A DNA stretch of 6,682 nt from Bacillota bacterium (GCA_023458875.1 JAEWXO010000037.1:1-6682); one strand, 5' to 3'; positions 1 through 6,508 are shown, counted from the first letter of the stretch. Made by a program: numbers and translations. Notes: generated from the sequence alone by a model not told the origin.

Positions 1-794
1 GTGTTGACCCCGAAAATCAGATGCTTAGAAACGCCGATACCCTTGATGCTGACTGGCCCACAGATGAAGAAACAGACTTCGATATGGTTTTGATGAATCC
101 TCCTTACTCTGCAAAATGGTCTGCAGCGCAGGGTTTCCTGAATGATTCACGTTTCTCTGACTACGGTGTTCTTGCTCCACAGTCAAAGGCTGATTATGCT
201 TTTCTTCTTCATGGCTTTTATCATCTGAAGAATACAGGAACAATGGCTATCATTCTTCCTCATGGTGTTCTGTTCAGAGGTGCGGCAGAGGGCAAAATCA
301 GACAAAAGCTTGTTGACAGCGGTGCAATATATGCAGTTATCGGTCTGCCTTCAAATCTTTTCTATAACACATCTATTCCGACAACAATTATCGCACTCAA
401 AAAGAATCGTGACGGAAGAGATATTCTTTTCATTGATGCGTCAAGCCAGTTTGTCAAGGGCAAGAATCAGAATAAGCTGACTGATGAGAACATCGACCAT
501 ATTATTCAGCTTTACACCGACCGAAAGGATGTTGACAAGGAATGTCATCTCGCAAGCTATGAGGAAATCGCTGCAAATGACTACAACCTCAATATTCCTC
601 GCTATGTCGATACTTTTGAACAGGAAGAAGAAATCAGTCTTTCAGATATAGCAAATGAGCTGCTTGAAGAAGACAAGGAAATTCAGAACGCACACAGCGA
701 ACTTCTTGCGCAATTTTCAGAACTGACAGCCAACGATGAACAGGCACAGGCTGAAATTGCCGCACTTCTGAAAACATTGGAGGGGTTGTGCTGA
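1..794 (+). CDS. hsdM: Type I restriction-modification methyltransferase subunit HsdM, 3' part (5' end outside window)
   Basis: This is the C-terminal 263 residues of an N6-adenine DNA methyltransferase; the codons are in frame from base 3 and the gene starts left of the window. Reading through from VDPENQML, the frame has no start of its own, so the ATG at base 21 is internal. The catalytic motif IV of amino-methyltransferases, NPPY (bases 96-107, context FDMVLMNPPYSAKW), is present. Next come the conserved HGVLFRGAAEGKIRQKL and IGLPSNLFYNTSIPTTI blocks and the family hallmark YNLNIPRYVDTF. The end is a charged helical, coiled-coil-like tail (LSDIANELLEEDKEIQ onward) that in this family contacts HsdS. 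The SAM-binding motif I must lie upstream and cannot be checked. HsdM proteins are usually about 500 residues, so roughly half is visible. The stop codon overlaps the hsdS start (TGATG), which implies translational coupling. The subunit acts in the cytoplasm as HsdM2-HsdS, methylating adenines in the target chosen by HsdS. Confidence 0.97.
   Translation, partial: VDPENQMLRNADTLDADWPTDEETDFDMVLMNPPYSAKWSAAQGFLNDSRFSDYGVLAPQSKADYAFLLHGFYHLKNTGTMAIILPHGVLFRGAAEGKIRQKLVDSGAIYAVIGLPSNLFYNTSIPTTIIALKKNRDGRDILFIDASSQFVKGKNQNKLTDENIDHIIQLYTDRKDVDKECHLASYEEIAANDYNLNIPRYVDTFEQEEEISLSDIANELLEEDKEIQNAHSELLAQFSELTANDEQAQAEIAALLKTLEGLC
779..785 (+). promoter_or_regulatory. Ribosome binding site that fixes the hsdS start
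   Basis: GGAGGGG lies 8 nt before the ATG at 794 but only 2 nt before an in-frame GTG at 788. The spacing is right for the ATG and too short for the GTG, so hsdS should be started at 794. The site is inside the last codons of hsdM. Confidence 0.8.
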
Positions 795-2029
795 TGAGTA
801 AGAATCAGAATATGCCACAGGTTCGATTCAAGGGATTTACTGACACTTGGGAACAGCGGAAGCTCGGTGAGGTAGCCGATATTGTCGGTGGAGGCACTCC
901 AAGCACGTCCAATTCTGATTACTGGGATGGTGAACTAGATTGGTATGCTCCTGCGGAAATTGCCGACCAAATATATATAAGTTCAAGCACAAGAAAAATC
1001 ACTAAACAAGGATACGAAAACAGTTCTGCAAAGATGTTGCCTGTCGGAACGGTATTGTTTACATCTCGTGCAGGTATAGGTAAAACCGCTATTTTACGCA
1101 AAGAAGGCTGTACTAATCAAGGCTTTCAATCGATTATTCCTCATAAAAATGAGCTTGATTCATACTTTATTTTTTCTCGCACAGAGGAACTAAAAAGATA
1201 CGGTGAAACTGTTGGTGCAGGTTCAACTTTTGTTGAGGTATCAGGAAAACAAATGGCAAATATGGACTTAATGATGCCTAAATCAATGGGAGAACAACAA
1301 CAAATCGGCACATATTTCAAGAACCTCGACAACCTTATCACCCTTCATCAGCGTAAGTGTGACACACTGGCAAAATTGAAGAAAGCAATGCTTCAAAAAA
1401 TGTTTCCAAAAAATAGTGAGATGGTTCCCGAAATCAGATTTGCAGGATTTACTGACGCTTGGGAACAGCGTAAGTTGGGAGAACTCGGTTCTTGTCAGTC
1501 TGGAATAGGTTTTCCTGATGCTGAACAAGGTGGTAAAGAAGGTACTCCGTTTTTTAAAGTTTCTGATATGAATATTGTCGGTAATGAGTACGAATTATTG
1601 TATTCAAATAACTTTGTAACACAAGAACAAATAGAGCGAAAAAAGTGGAAACCAATAACCGAAGTGCCTGCAATGTTCTTTGCAAAAGTTGGTGCGGCTG
1701 TTATGCTAAACCGCAAAAGAATAGTAAATAAGCCGTTTTTACTTGATAACAATACAATGGCATATAAATTTGGTAATGGTTGGGGCACTGATTTTGGAAG
1801 AACACTTTTTGATACAATCAACCTCGCTTCTTTAGTACAAGTAGGTGCATTACCTTCTTATAACGCAAGTGATGTTGAAGGGATTGAAATATCTTTACCT
1901 ACAATAGAAGAACAACAGCAAATCGGGACATATTTCAAGAACCTCGACCACCTTATCACCCTTCATCAGCGTAAGGTGGAAACGCTGAAAAAATTGAAAA
2001 AATCTATGCTCCAGAAGATGTTTATATGA
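794..2029 (+). CDS. hsdS: Type I restriction-modification specificity subunit HsdS
   Basis: This 411-residue DNA-recognition subunit sets the bipartite target for both methylation and restriction. It has the classic two-repeat plan. A short RFxGFTDxWEQRKLGE block (residues 11-26) opens the first target-recognition domain (to about 165; GGGTPSTSNSDYWDG near its start, SRAGIGKTAI in the middle). A conserved helical spacer follows (about 167-204, EQQQIGTYFKNLDNLITLHQ onward). The same opening block recurs at 215-230, then the second recognition domain (to about 370, with TPFFKVSDMN), then a second conserved helix reaching the C-terminus (372-411). The two domains differ in sequence, so the target should be asymmetric; its bases cannot be read from the sequence. 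The length is normal for the family and no frameshift is seen. The start is ATG 794, chosen over GTG 788 because of the ribosome binding site spacing; the ATG shares a base with the hsdM stop. By eye the recognition domains use more A/T-ending leucine codons (TTA, TTG, CTA) than the conserved blocks, as expected for modules exchanged between strains. Confidence 0.96.
   Translation: MSKNQNMPQVRFKGFTDTWEQRKLGEVADIVGGGTPSTSNSDYWDGELDWYAPAEIADQIYISSSTRKITKQGYENSSAKMLPVGTVLFTSRAGIGKTAILRKEGCTNQGFQSIIPHKNELDSYFIFSRTEELKRYGETVGAGSTFVEVSGKQMANMDLMMPKSMGEQQQIGTYFKNLDNLITLHQRKCDTLAKLKKAMLQKMFPKNSEMVPEIRFAGFTDAWEQRKLGELGSCQSGIGFPDAEQGGKEGTPFFKVSDMNIVGNEYELLYSNNFVTQEQIERKKWKPITEVPAMFFAKVGAAVMLNRKRIVNKPFLLDNNTMAYKFGNGWGTDFGRTLFDTINLASLVQVGALPSYNASDVEGIEISLPTIEEQQQIGTYFKNLDHLITLHQRKVETLKKLKKSMLQKMFI
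824..871 (+). repeat. hsdS N-terminal conserved block, copy 1 of 2
   Basis: It encodes RFKGFTDTWEQRKLGE. The second copy is at 1436-1483 (RFAGFTDAWEQRKLGE). The proteins differ at two positions, and the DNA is similar but not identical. Such direct repeats around the first recognition domain are normal HsdS architecture and are the usual sites of domain exchange. Confidence 0.9.
1291..1405 (+). repeat. hsdS conserved helical segment, copy 1 (central)
   Basis: This central spacer helix is directly repeated at 1909-2023. The core 36 nt (1322-1357 here, 1940-1975 in the second copy) differ at one base, while the outer parts diverge more (CDTLAKLKKAM versus VETLKKLKKSM). A third, inverted copy of the core is found at 5121-5156, downstream of hsdR. 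Confidence 0.92.
1436..1483 (+). repeat. hsdS N-terminal conserved block, copy 2 of 2
   Basis: This direct repeat of 824-871 opens the second target-recognition domain. It encodes RFAGFTDAWEQRKLGE. Confidence 0.9.
1909..2023 (+). repeat. hsdS conserved helical segment, copy 2 (C-terminal)
   Basis: This direct repeat of 1291-1405 encodes the C-terminal conserved helix. In the folded protein it packs antiparallel to the central helix to form the spacer that fixes the distance between the two half-sites (known for the family, not visible here). Confidence 0.92.
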
Positions 2030-2036
2030 AAGGTGA
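2029..2036 (+). promoter_or_regulatory. Ribosome binding site supporting the TTG start of hsdR
   Basis: AAAGGTGA overlaps the last base of the hsdS stop codon and lies 9 nt before the TTG at 2046. An in-frame TGA at 2034-2036 leaves no upstream room, and no ATG lies early in the frame, so TTG is the only credible start. The weaker start may keep HsdR below HsdM and HsdS. Confidence 0.65.
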
Positions 2037-2045
2037 CGAACGAAA

Positions 2046-5000
2046 TTGGCAGAATTAGAACAGACAATTGAAGAAAAATTGATAAATCAGCTTACACAGG
2101 GCAAAAGTCAATGGACATATCGCCCTGACCTCAATGACGAAAACAAGCTGTGGGAAAACATCAGGACTATTCTTGAACGCGGCAACAAGGAACAGCTTGT
2201 CGGACAGCCTTTGACCGACAAGGAGTATGAACAGGTCAAGAATCAGCTTTCTTTTCCTACTTTCTACGATGCAGCTAAGTGGATTGCAGGTGAAAACGGT
2301 GTTGCTCACGTTTCGGTTCAAAGAGATACAAAGACAGTACAGCTGACTGTCCTGAAGCGTGATGACATTGCAGGCGGTTCAAGTGTTTATGAAGTAATCA
2401 ACCAATACAGAGCCTTAAAAGATGACGAGGAAGATATTCACAGCCAAAACCGCCGTTTTGATGTTTCCTTACTGATAAACGGTATTCCGCTTATTCATAT
2501 TGAGCTGAAAAACCGTAAACACTCATATATGGACGGCTTCAGACAGATTAAAAAGTACATTCGTGAGGGCAAGTTTACAGGCGTATTCTCGGCAATTCAA
2601 ATGTTTGTTGTTTCAAATGCTGTTGACACAAAGTATTTTGCGGCAGCAAGCGAAGAAGAACTGAATGAAAAGTTTCTTTCAGGTTGGGAAGATTCAGCAA
2701 ATGCACCTATTACCGATTATCTGAAATTTGCTTTAAATGTGCTTAAAATCCCTGAAGCTCATCAGATGGTAATGAAATATGTGGTTTTAGATCAGGAAGC
2801 AAAGAGAATTCTTTTGCTCCGTCCCTATCAGATTCACGCTATTGAATCAGTCAGAACAGCATCAAGACAGAGTAAATCAGGCTATATATGGCACACAACA
2901 GGCTCGGGCAAGACCATGACAAGCTACAAAACCGCAAGAAATTTGTTGATTGATATACCGAGCATTGAAAAGACGATTTTCCTAATTGACCGAAAAGACC
3001 TTGATACACAGACTACTCAGGCTTTCCAGTCCTATGCAAATAACGATGTTGTCGATGTTGATGAAACGGATAATGTTAGCGATTTGATTGATAAGCTAAA
3101 AAATAAGAATCAGCAAGTTATTGTTACAACTATTCAGAAGTTATCTATTGCAATTAAGAAACGACTAAAAGAAGGCACACCTGCTTACAACCGTATTAAG
3201 AATCTGCGTGTTGCTTTCATTGTAGATGAATGTCACAGAGCAGTTACACCGAAAACACAAAGACTGCTTTATCAGTTCTTCCATAATTCGTTGTGGTATG
3301 GCTTTACAGGTACACCTCGTTTTGACGTGAATGCCTATGCTGCTGAAGGTGATTTACCACGCACAACAGATGAGCTTTACGGAGAATGTTTGCATAAGTA
3401 CACAGTCAAGGAAGCCATCAGAGATGAAGCTGTTCTTGGCTTCCAGACGGAGCATCTTGGTATAAGTCATCTAAACAGTGATGACAGCAACGAGGATTTG
3501 TCCATATATGAAACAGAAACTCATATGCTTGAAGTCTTGAACACGATTATCAATAAGTCGCACGAAAAACTTGGTTTTAAGAATGGCAGAGGCAATACTT
3601 ATGAAGCTATTTTGACGGTAAAATCAATTAAACAAGCTCAAGCGTATTATGATTTACTGAAAAAAGTTAAGAACGGTGAAACAAGGGTAACAATCAACGA
3701 AGAAACAAAAAGAGTTCTGCCTGATTTTCCTAAGTTTGCTATTACATACTCGGTGTCAAGTGATGAAGATAACGAAAGTGCAGATGTCAATGTACCGAAG
3801 ATGAAGGAATCACTTGATGATTATAACGCTATGTTCGACACATCATACGGAATTGGCGAAATAAAGGGATATAACGCTAATCTGAATGACAGACTTGCAA
3901 GAAAGAAAACAAAATTCAAGAACCGTTATGAACAGCTTGACCTTGTTATCGTAGTAAATAGACTTCTCACAGGCTTTGATGCTCCTTGTCTGTCAACGGT
4001 ATTTATGGACAGACAGCCGATGCACCCACACGATATTATCCAGGCTTTTTCAAGAACAAACCGACTTTTTGACAAACCGAAGGTCGCAGGACAAATTGTA
4101 ACATTCCAGTCACCTCACAAATTCAAAGAAGCAGTTGATGAAGCTCTTATTCTATACTCAGCAGGCGGACAGGCTTCTGTGCTTGCTCCTGATTGGGATA
4201 CAGTACACGATGAATTCAGAAAGTCACTTGCATATCTTCGTGTGACAGCAGAAACACCTGATATGATTGCTACTCTTTCAAAAGAAGGTCAGATTAGGTT
4301 TGTAAAGGCTTTTCAGGAGTTTGATAAAATCTATTCGAATTTGAAAGCATTTACAAAATATGCAGATAATCCGCCTGATTCCTATGGTATCAAACAAGAA
4401 GAATACGAAATGTATGCCGCTTGGTATCTGAATATCCGTGAGAAATATAAGAAAGAAAGACCTGATAACCCTGATGATATTCCGCCAATGGATTTGGAAT
4501 ATGAATTAAAAGCATATAGCAAAGAGCGAATAGACTATGATTACATTGTTGGCTTGATTCAATCAGTTGTTTCCGCAACCGACGAGGAACGTAGTGAAAA
4601 GCATTATCAGAATCTTTGTTATGAAATTACGAAGTATATCGAAGATTTGCTTTCCACTAATCCAAAACTTGGTGAGTTAATGCAAGAATTATGGAATAAA
4701 ATCAACGAGAATCCAGATGAATTCAAGGATAAGCGAGTATCATATATTCTTGAAGATATGCGTAAAGAAACTATCAACAATGTTCTTTCAGAGTTTGCAG
4801 AGGAATGGAGTGTAGCTCTTGAAGCAATTTCCTATGCAGCAGACAGATATGAATACGGCGATACAGAAATTCCAGGACTCAACAACTTGAAGAAGTCTGC
4901 TGACTTTGATGCATATTCCGAAACACACGATGGAATGTCAAAATTCAAGTATCATCAAGCCATAAAGAAAGCGTTACTCGAAATACTGAACGAGGAAATT

Positions 5001-5066
5001 ATTCCTCTCAGGGATGACGGATACAGGATTGATGACAACGTAAAGATTTCAAAGACAACCGAATAA
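2046..5066 (+). CDS. hsdR: Type I restriction endonuclease / DNA translocase subunit HsdR
   Basis: This 1006-residue motor and nuclease subunit cuts DNA that carries an unmodified target after ATP-driven translocation; the length is normal for the family. The N-terminal nuclease domain has a PD-(D/E)xK core: Asp139 (RRFDVSLL), Glu153-x-Lys155 (HIELKNRK) and the HsdR-specific QxxxY motif (Gln167, Tyr171). Two RecA-like superfamily 2 helicase domains follow: Walker A TTGSGKT (284-290), motif II DECH (394-397), motif III GFTGTP (419-424), TGFDAP (642-647) and motif VI QAFSRTNR (666-673). Residues from about 700 on form the helical C-terminal part that docks on HsdM-HsdS. All key residues are present and the frame is intact, so activity is expected. 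Translation starts at TTG, preceded by AAAGGTGA. The gene is 16 bp after hsdS, with no promoter or terminator between, so it is the last gene of the operon. It is followed 9 bp later by a strong terminator. Confidence 0.97.
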   Translation: MAELEQTIEEKLINQLTQGKSQWTYRPDLNDENKLWENIRTILERGNKEQLVGQPLTDKEYEQVKNQLSFPTFYDAAKWIAGENGVAHVSVQRDTKTVQLTVLKRDDIAGGSSVYEVINQYRALKDDEEDIHSQNRRFDVSLLINGIPLIHIELKNRKHSYMDGFRQIKKYIREGKFTGVFSAIQMFVVSNAVDTKYFAAASEEELNEKFLSGWEDSANAPITDYLKFALNVLKIPEAHQMVMKYVVLDQEAKRILLLRPYQIHAIESVRTASRQSKSGYIWHTTGSGKTMTSYKTARNLLIDIPSIEKTIFLIDRKDLDTQTTQAFQSYANNDVVDVDETDNVSDLIDKLKNKNQQVIVTTIQKLSIAIKKRLKEGTPAYNRIKNLRVAFIVDECHRAVTPKTQRLLYQFFHNSLWYGFTGTPRFDVNAYAAEGDLPRTTDELYGECLHKYTVKEAIRDEAVLGFQTEHLGISHLNSDDSNEDLSIYETETHMLEVLNTIINKSHEKLGFKNGRGNTYEAILTVKSIKQAQAYYDLLKKVKNGETRVTINEETKRVLPDFPKFAITYSVSSDEDNESADVNVPKMKESLDDYNAMFDTSYGIGEIKGYNANLNDRLARKKTKFKNRYEQLDLVIVVNRLLTGFDAPCLSTVFMDRQPMHPHDIIQAFSRTNRLFDKPKVAGQIVTFQSPHKFKEAVDEALILYSAGGQASVLAPDWDTVHDEFRKSLAYLRVTAETPDMIATLSKEGQIRFVKAFQEFDKIYSNLKAFTKYADNPPDSYGIKQEEYEMYAAWYLNIREKYKKERPDNPDDIPPMDLEYELKAYSKERIDYDYIVGLIQSVVSATDEERSEKHYQNLCYEITKYIEDLLSTNPKLGELMQELWNKINENPDEFKDKRVSYILEDMRKETINNVLSEFAEEWSVALEAISYAADRYEYGDTEIPGLNNLKKSADFDAYSETHDGMSKFKYHQAIKKALLEILNEEIIPLRDDGYRIDDNVKISKTTE

Positions 5067-5075
5067 ATAAAATAG

Positions 5076-5109
5076 AAAAAAGAGTCAAGCTTTTGCTTGG
5101 CTCTTTTTT
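5076..5109 (+). terminator. Intrinsic terminator of the hsdMSR operon, probably bidirectional
   Basis: The left arm AAAAAAGAGTCAAGC (5076-5090), a TTTT loop and the right arm GCTTGGCTCTTTTTT (5095-5109) pair fully in RNA with one U-G wobble. The stem ends in six T on the + strand. The minus strand also ends in six T, so it could stop transcripts from the right as well. It sits 9 bp after the hsdR stop. Confidence 0.93.
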
Positions 5110-5216
5110 CTGCTTATAGGCTTACGTTGATGAAGGGTGATAAGATTGTCGAGGTTGTCAAAATATAATCCAATCTTACACTGTTCCTCTAAATTTGGAG
5201 CAGATAATGAACACAT
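5085..5216 (-). pseudogene. Remnant of a second hsdS gene, inverted relative to the operon
   Basis: On the minus strand this frame encodes 43 residues from ATG 5216 to TGA 5085-5087. Residues 4-32 read SLSAPNLEEQCKIGLYF then DNLDNLITLHQRK. They match the HsdS segment SLPTIEEQQQIGTYFKNLD and HLITLHQRK at the end of a recognition domain and the start of the conserved helix. At DNA level, 5121-5156 matches the reverse complement of 1322-1357 at 34 of 36 bases. Homology stops right after the Lys codon (about 5120); the frame then runs through the hsdR terminator (PISRKKSQAKA). No recognition domain is recognisable upstream, where the frame has stops, so this is a fragment and not a usable spare hsdS. 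The ATG is probably fortuitous. It most likely records an older duplicated or inverted hsdS cassette. Confidence 0.85.
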
Positions 5217-5553
5217 TCATTGGTTCTTTAAGTAATGCAGAAATGTCTTTGTCCACTAAACCTCTTGATAAATGGATTAATATCTACTCAACTCTTTTTG
5301 ATAAGATAAATAAAAGATGATCTGAAAGTGGCGTAACAGTTAATTTATTGATTATGTTACTTGGATTTCAATTTATAAAAGACAAGCTATGTCGAAAAGA
5401 TTTATAGAGCTTATAAGGAATATTACAATGACAATGCATACCAATTTAATAATAACTGCATTAAATTTAATAGTTTTATTTACATTTCAAGAAAATTATA
5501 ATAGTGAAGACGCACTTCGGAAATACCTGCATGATCATGATTGTGAGCAATAA
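5207..5553 (+). pseudogene. Possible decayed small gene of unknown family
   Basis: I do not recognise this. ATG 5207 follows GGAG by 6 nt and opens a 37-codon frame (MNTFIGSLSNAEMSLSTKPL onward) ending at TGA 5318-5320. The same frame continues past that stop (SESGVTVNLLIMLLGFQFIK) to TAG 5405-5407. Protein-like coding then seems to pass to the next frame (VEKIYRAYKEYYNDNAYQF, about 5391-5450) and to a third frame ending YNSEDALRKYLHDHDCEQ at TAA 5551-5553. A single gene broken by one nonsense change and two frameshifts would explain this, but AT-rich noise could mimic it. The alternative is one real 37-residue peptide (5207-5320). The 5' end overlaps the inverted hsdS remnant on the other strand. 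Confidence 0.25.
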
Positions 5554-5583
5554 TATAACTTTTATCACTGTTTCCTATTTTAC

Positions 5584-5612
5584 TTGACATTTATTTATTC
5601 TAGTATTATAAT
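5584..5612 (+). promoter_or_regulatory. Consensus housekeeping (sigma-A type) promoter of the zinc-ribbon gene
   Basis: TTGACA (5584-5589) and TATAAT (5607-5612) are separated by exactly 17 bp, a perfect match to the consensus. Transcription should begin near 5619-5620, giving a leader of about 23 nt before the ATG. No clear operator repeat was seen over it, so expression may be constitutive and strong. Confidence 0.88.
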
Positions 5613-5642
5613 TTAATAATCTTAAAGAAAAAGGACATTAAT

Positions 5643-5840
5643 ATGGAAATCAAAAATTGCTCTGAATGCGGTATTCAACCATCTGTTCAATCATCTGAGA
5701 TCGGCTGTATTTTTAGATTTGTTTGTAAGAAATGTGGAAAGTGTACACAAGATATACTATCTCCTACAGCAAAAATGGGTGACCCAATTGATGTTGAAAC
5801 CCAAGAAAGACTTACTTTGGAATGGAATGAACTGAATTAA
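5643..5840 (+). CDS. Small zinc-ribbon protein, Lar-like (restriction alleviation family)
   Basis: This 65-residue cytoplasmic protein has ATG 5643 preceded by AAGGA (5631-5635) at 7 nt. It shows two zinc knuckles, Cys6-x2-Cys9-Gly and Cys28-x2-Cys31-Gly, each in a CxxCG setting, and ends in an acidic helix closing with Trp61-Asn62. This layout (CxxCG near the N-terminus, a strand leading to VC..CG, and a final helix with a WN pair) is that of the Lar-type zinc ribbons. The founding member, from the E. coli Rac prophage, lowers Type I restriction by favouring methylation. The usual CPFCG is CSECG here, and an insertion separates the second knuckle from the WN, so the family call is moderate. 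Extra cysteines (22, 34) are present. The gene has its own promoter and terminator, so it is a single-gene unit separate from hsdMSR. Acting on the neighbouring Type I system is an inference from position. A generic phage or mobile-element zinc ribbon is the alternative. Confidence 0.8.
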   Translation: MEIKNCSECGIQPSVQSSEIGCIFRFVCKKCGKCTQDILSPTAKMGDPIDVETQERLTLEWNELN

Positions 5841-5847
5841 TACAACC

Positions 5848-5874
5848 AAAAGAACGATTTTTTCGTTCTTTTTT
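5848..5874 (+). terminator. Intrinsic terminator of the zinc-ribbon gene
   Basis: The perfect 10-bp inverted repeat AAAAGAACGA (5848-5857) / TCGTTCTTTT (5863-5872) has a TTTTT loop, and a run of six T (5869-5874) follows the C. It begins 7 bp after the stop codon. Confidence 0.88.
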
Positions 5875-5943
5875 CATTTGTAATAAAAACCTTATTTTGG
5901 ATGACTTGCCTTCATTCCATTCTGAAAAATCATCAGGGTATAA

Positions 5944-6348
5944 TTAAGATTTATTATCTACTATGAATTTTCCTTTTTCATACTGTTTGCCGGAACCTAT
6001 ATTAAGTTTCTCCGCTACAATATAAGTGGTAAGCCCCCTGAGAAAATTTTCACTTGGGGTTATTGCTGTTCCACTCTTTTCTCTCTTTTACCTTGAAACT
6101 TTCAACTCTTTCCAAACGTCTTGCATAATTAATTCTTTCTGCTTTAGAAAAAACTTTACGAGTTCTGTTTTCAGAAATTTCAAGAACAGTTTTAATTTTT
6201 CATATGTACGTTCTGAAGCTTCTGTCAGTCTTGCAAATTCTGCACGTGTGTTGACGGTTTTTTGATTTGGCAAGCTTCTTGATTCAAAGTCGGGATGATA
6301 CGGAAGATTCCTAGGGAGAATCTGGAGAAAATGGCAGGGTGAACTAAT
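5944..6348 (-). pseudogene. Interrupted minus-strand reading frame, unknown family
   Basis: I do not recognise the family. Minus-strand frame, open from 6348 down to TAA 5944-5946 except for one in-frame TAA at 6088-6090. The upstream part (86 codons) includes RNLPYHPDFESRSLPNQKTV, then NTRAEFARLTEASERTYEKL and a Leu/Lys-rich amphipathic helix ending WKELKVSR. After the stop, the same frame continues KREKSGTAITPSENFLRGL, TTYIVAEKLNIGSGKQYEKG and KFIVDNKS. Both halves look protein-like, with balanced composition rather than AT-rich noise, so a single gene broken by a nonsense change is likely. The only candidate start inside is TTG 6273, with no ribosome binding site, and the frame before it also looks coding, so the 5' end seems lost. 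The + strand frame at 6026-6265 in the same place is Phe/Ser-rich and reads as its antisense shadow. A 61-residue protein from TTG 6273 is the alternative. Confidence 0.4.
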
Positions 6349-6450
6349 TTACAGTAAAAAAATCGTGGGGACATAATTCAACGTTTCCTTATAAAGAATC
6401 CGTTTCCACTAGATAAAGCTTAAAAACCGCACTTTATAATACCTATTATG

Positions 6451-6464
6451 AGCTTATATAAGCT
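6451..6464. repeat. Perfect 14-bp palindrome
   Basis: AGCTTATATAAGCT is identical to its reverse complement. It lies 11 bp after a TATAAT hexamer (6435-6440), where a dimeric repressor site could sit, but the hexamer lacks a -35 partner and no downstream gene is clear. The function is unknown. Confidence 0.45.
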
Positions 6465-6508
6465 AGTATAAAAATCTGACGAATTGACTTAAAATGCCTC
6501 GGTGTTAC

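Noticed and set aside
1495..1821. 108-codon minus-strand frame inside hsdS
   Set aside because: It is fully antisense to the second recognition domain, has no ribosome binding site and shows no family resemblance. The other minus-strand frames inside hsdM, hsdS and hsdR are rejected for the same reasons.
1322..5156. An active inversion switch between the hsdS repeats and the inverted copy after hsdR
   Set aside because: The downstream fragment has no recognition domain and no recombinase is present in the window. Inversion would split hsdS and flip hsdR away from its promoter, so a working switch here is unlikely; only the remnant is claimed.
5530..5539. 10-bp palindrome CATGATCATG before the zinc-ribbon promoter
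   Set aside because: It is 44 bp upstream of the -35 box, unrepeated, and within a possible decayed coding frame, so there is no support for an operator.
6042..6051. Palindrome GAAAATTTTC flanked by CCCC and GGGG
   Set aside because: The flanking arms do not pair in register, and a short AT palindrome is common in this composition. It also lies inside the interrupted minus-strand frame.
6026..6265. 79-codon + strand reading frame
   Set aside because: It is Phe/Ser-rich, has no ribosome binding site before its ATG, and lies exactly antisense to a minus-strand frame with more normal protein composition. It is most likely a shadow.
6305..6323. Hairpin AGATTC / GAATCT
   Set aside because: Only 6 bp of stem with a 7-nt loop and no T-run; this is expected by chance.
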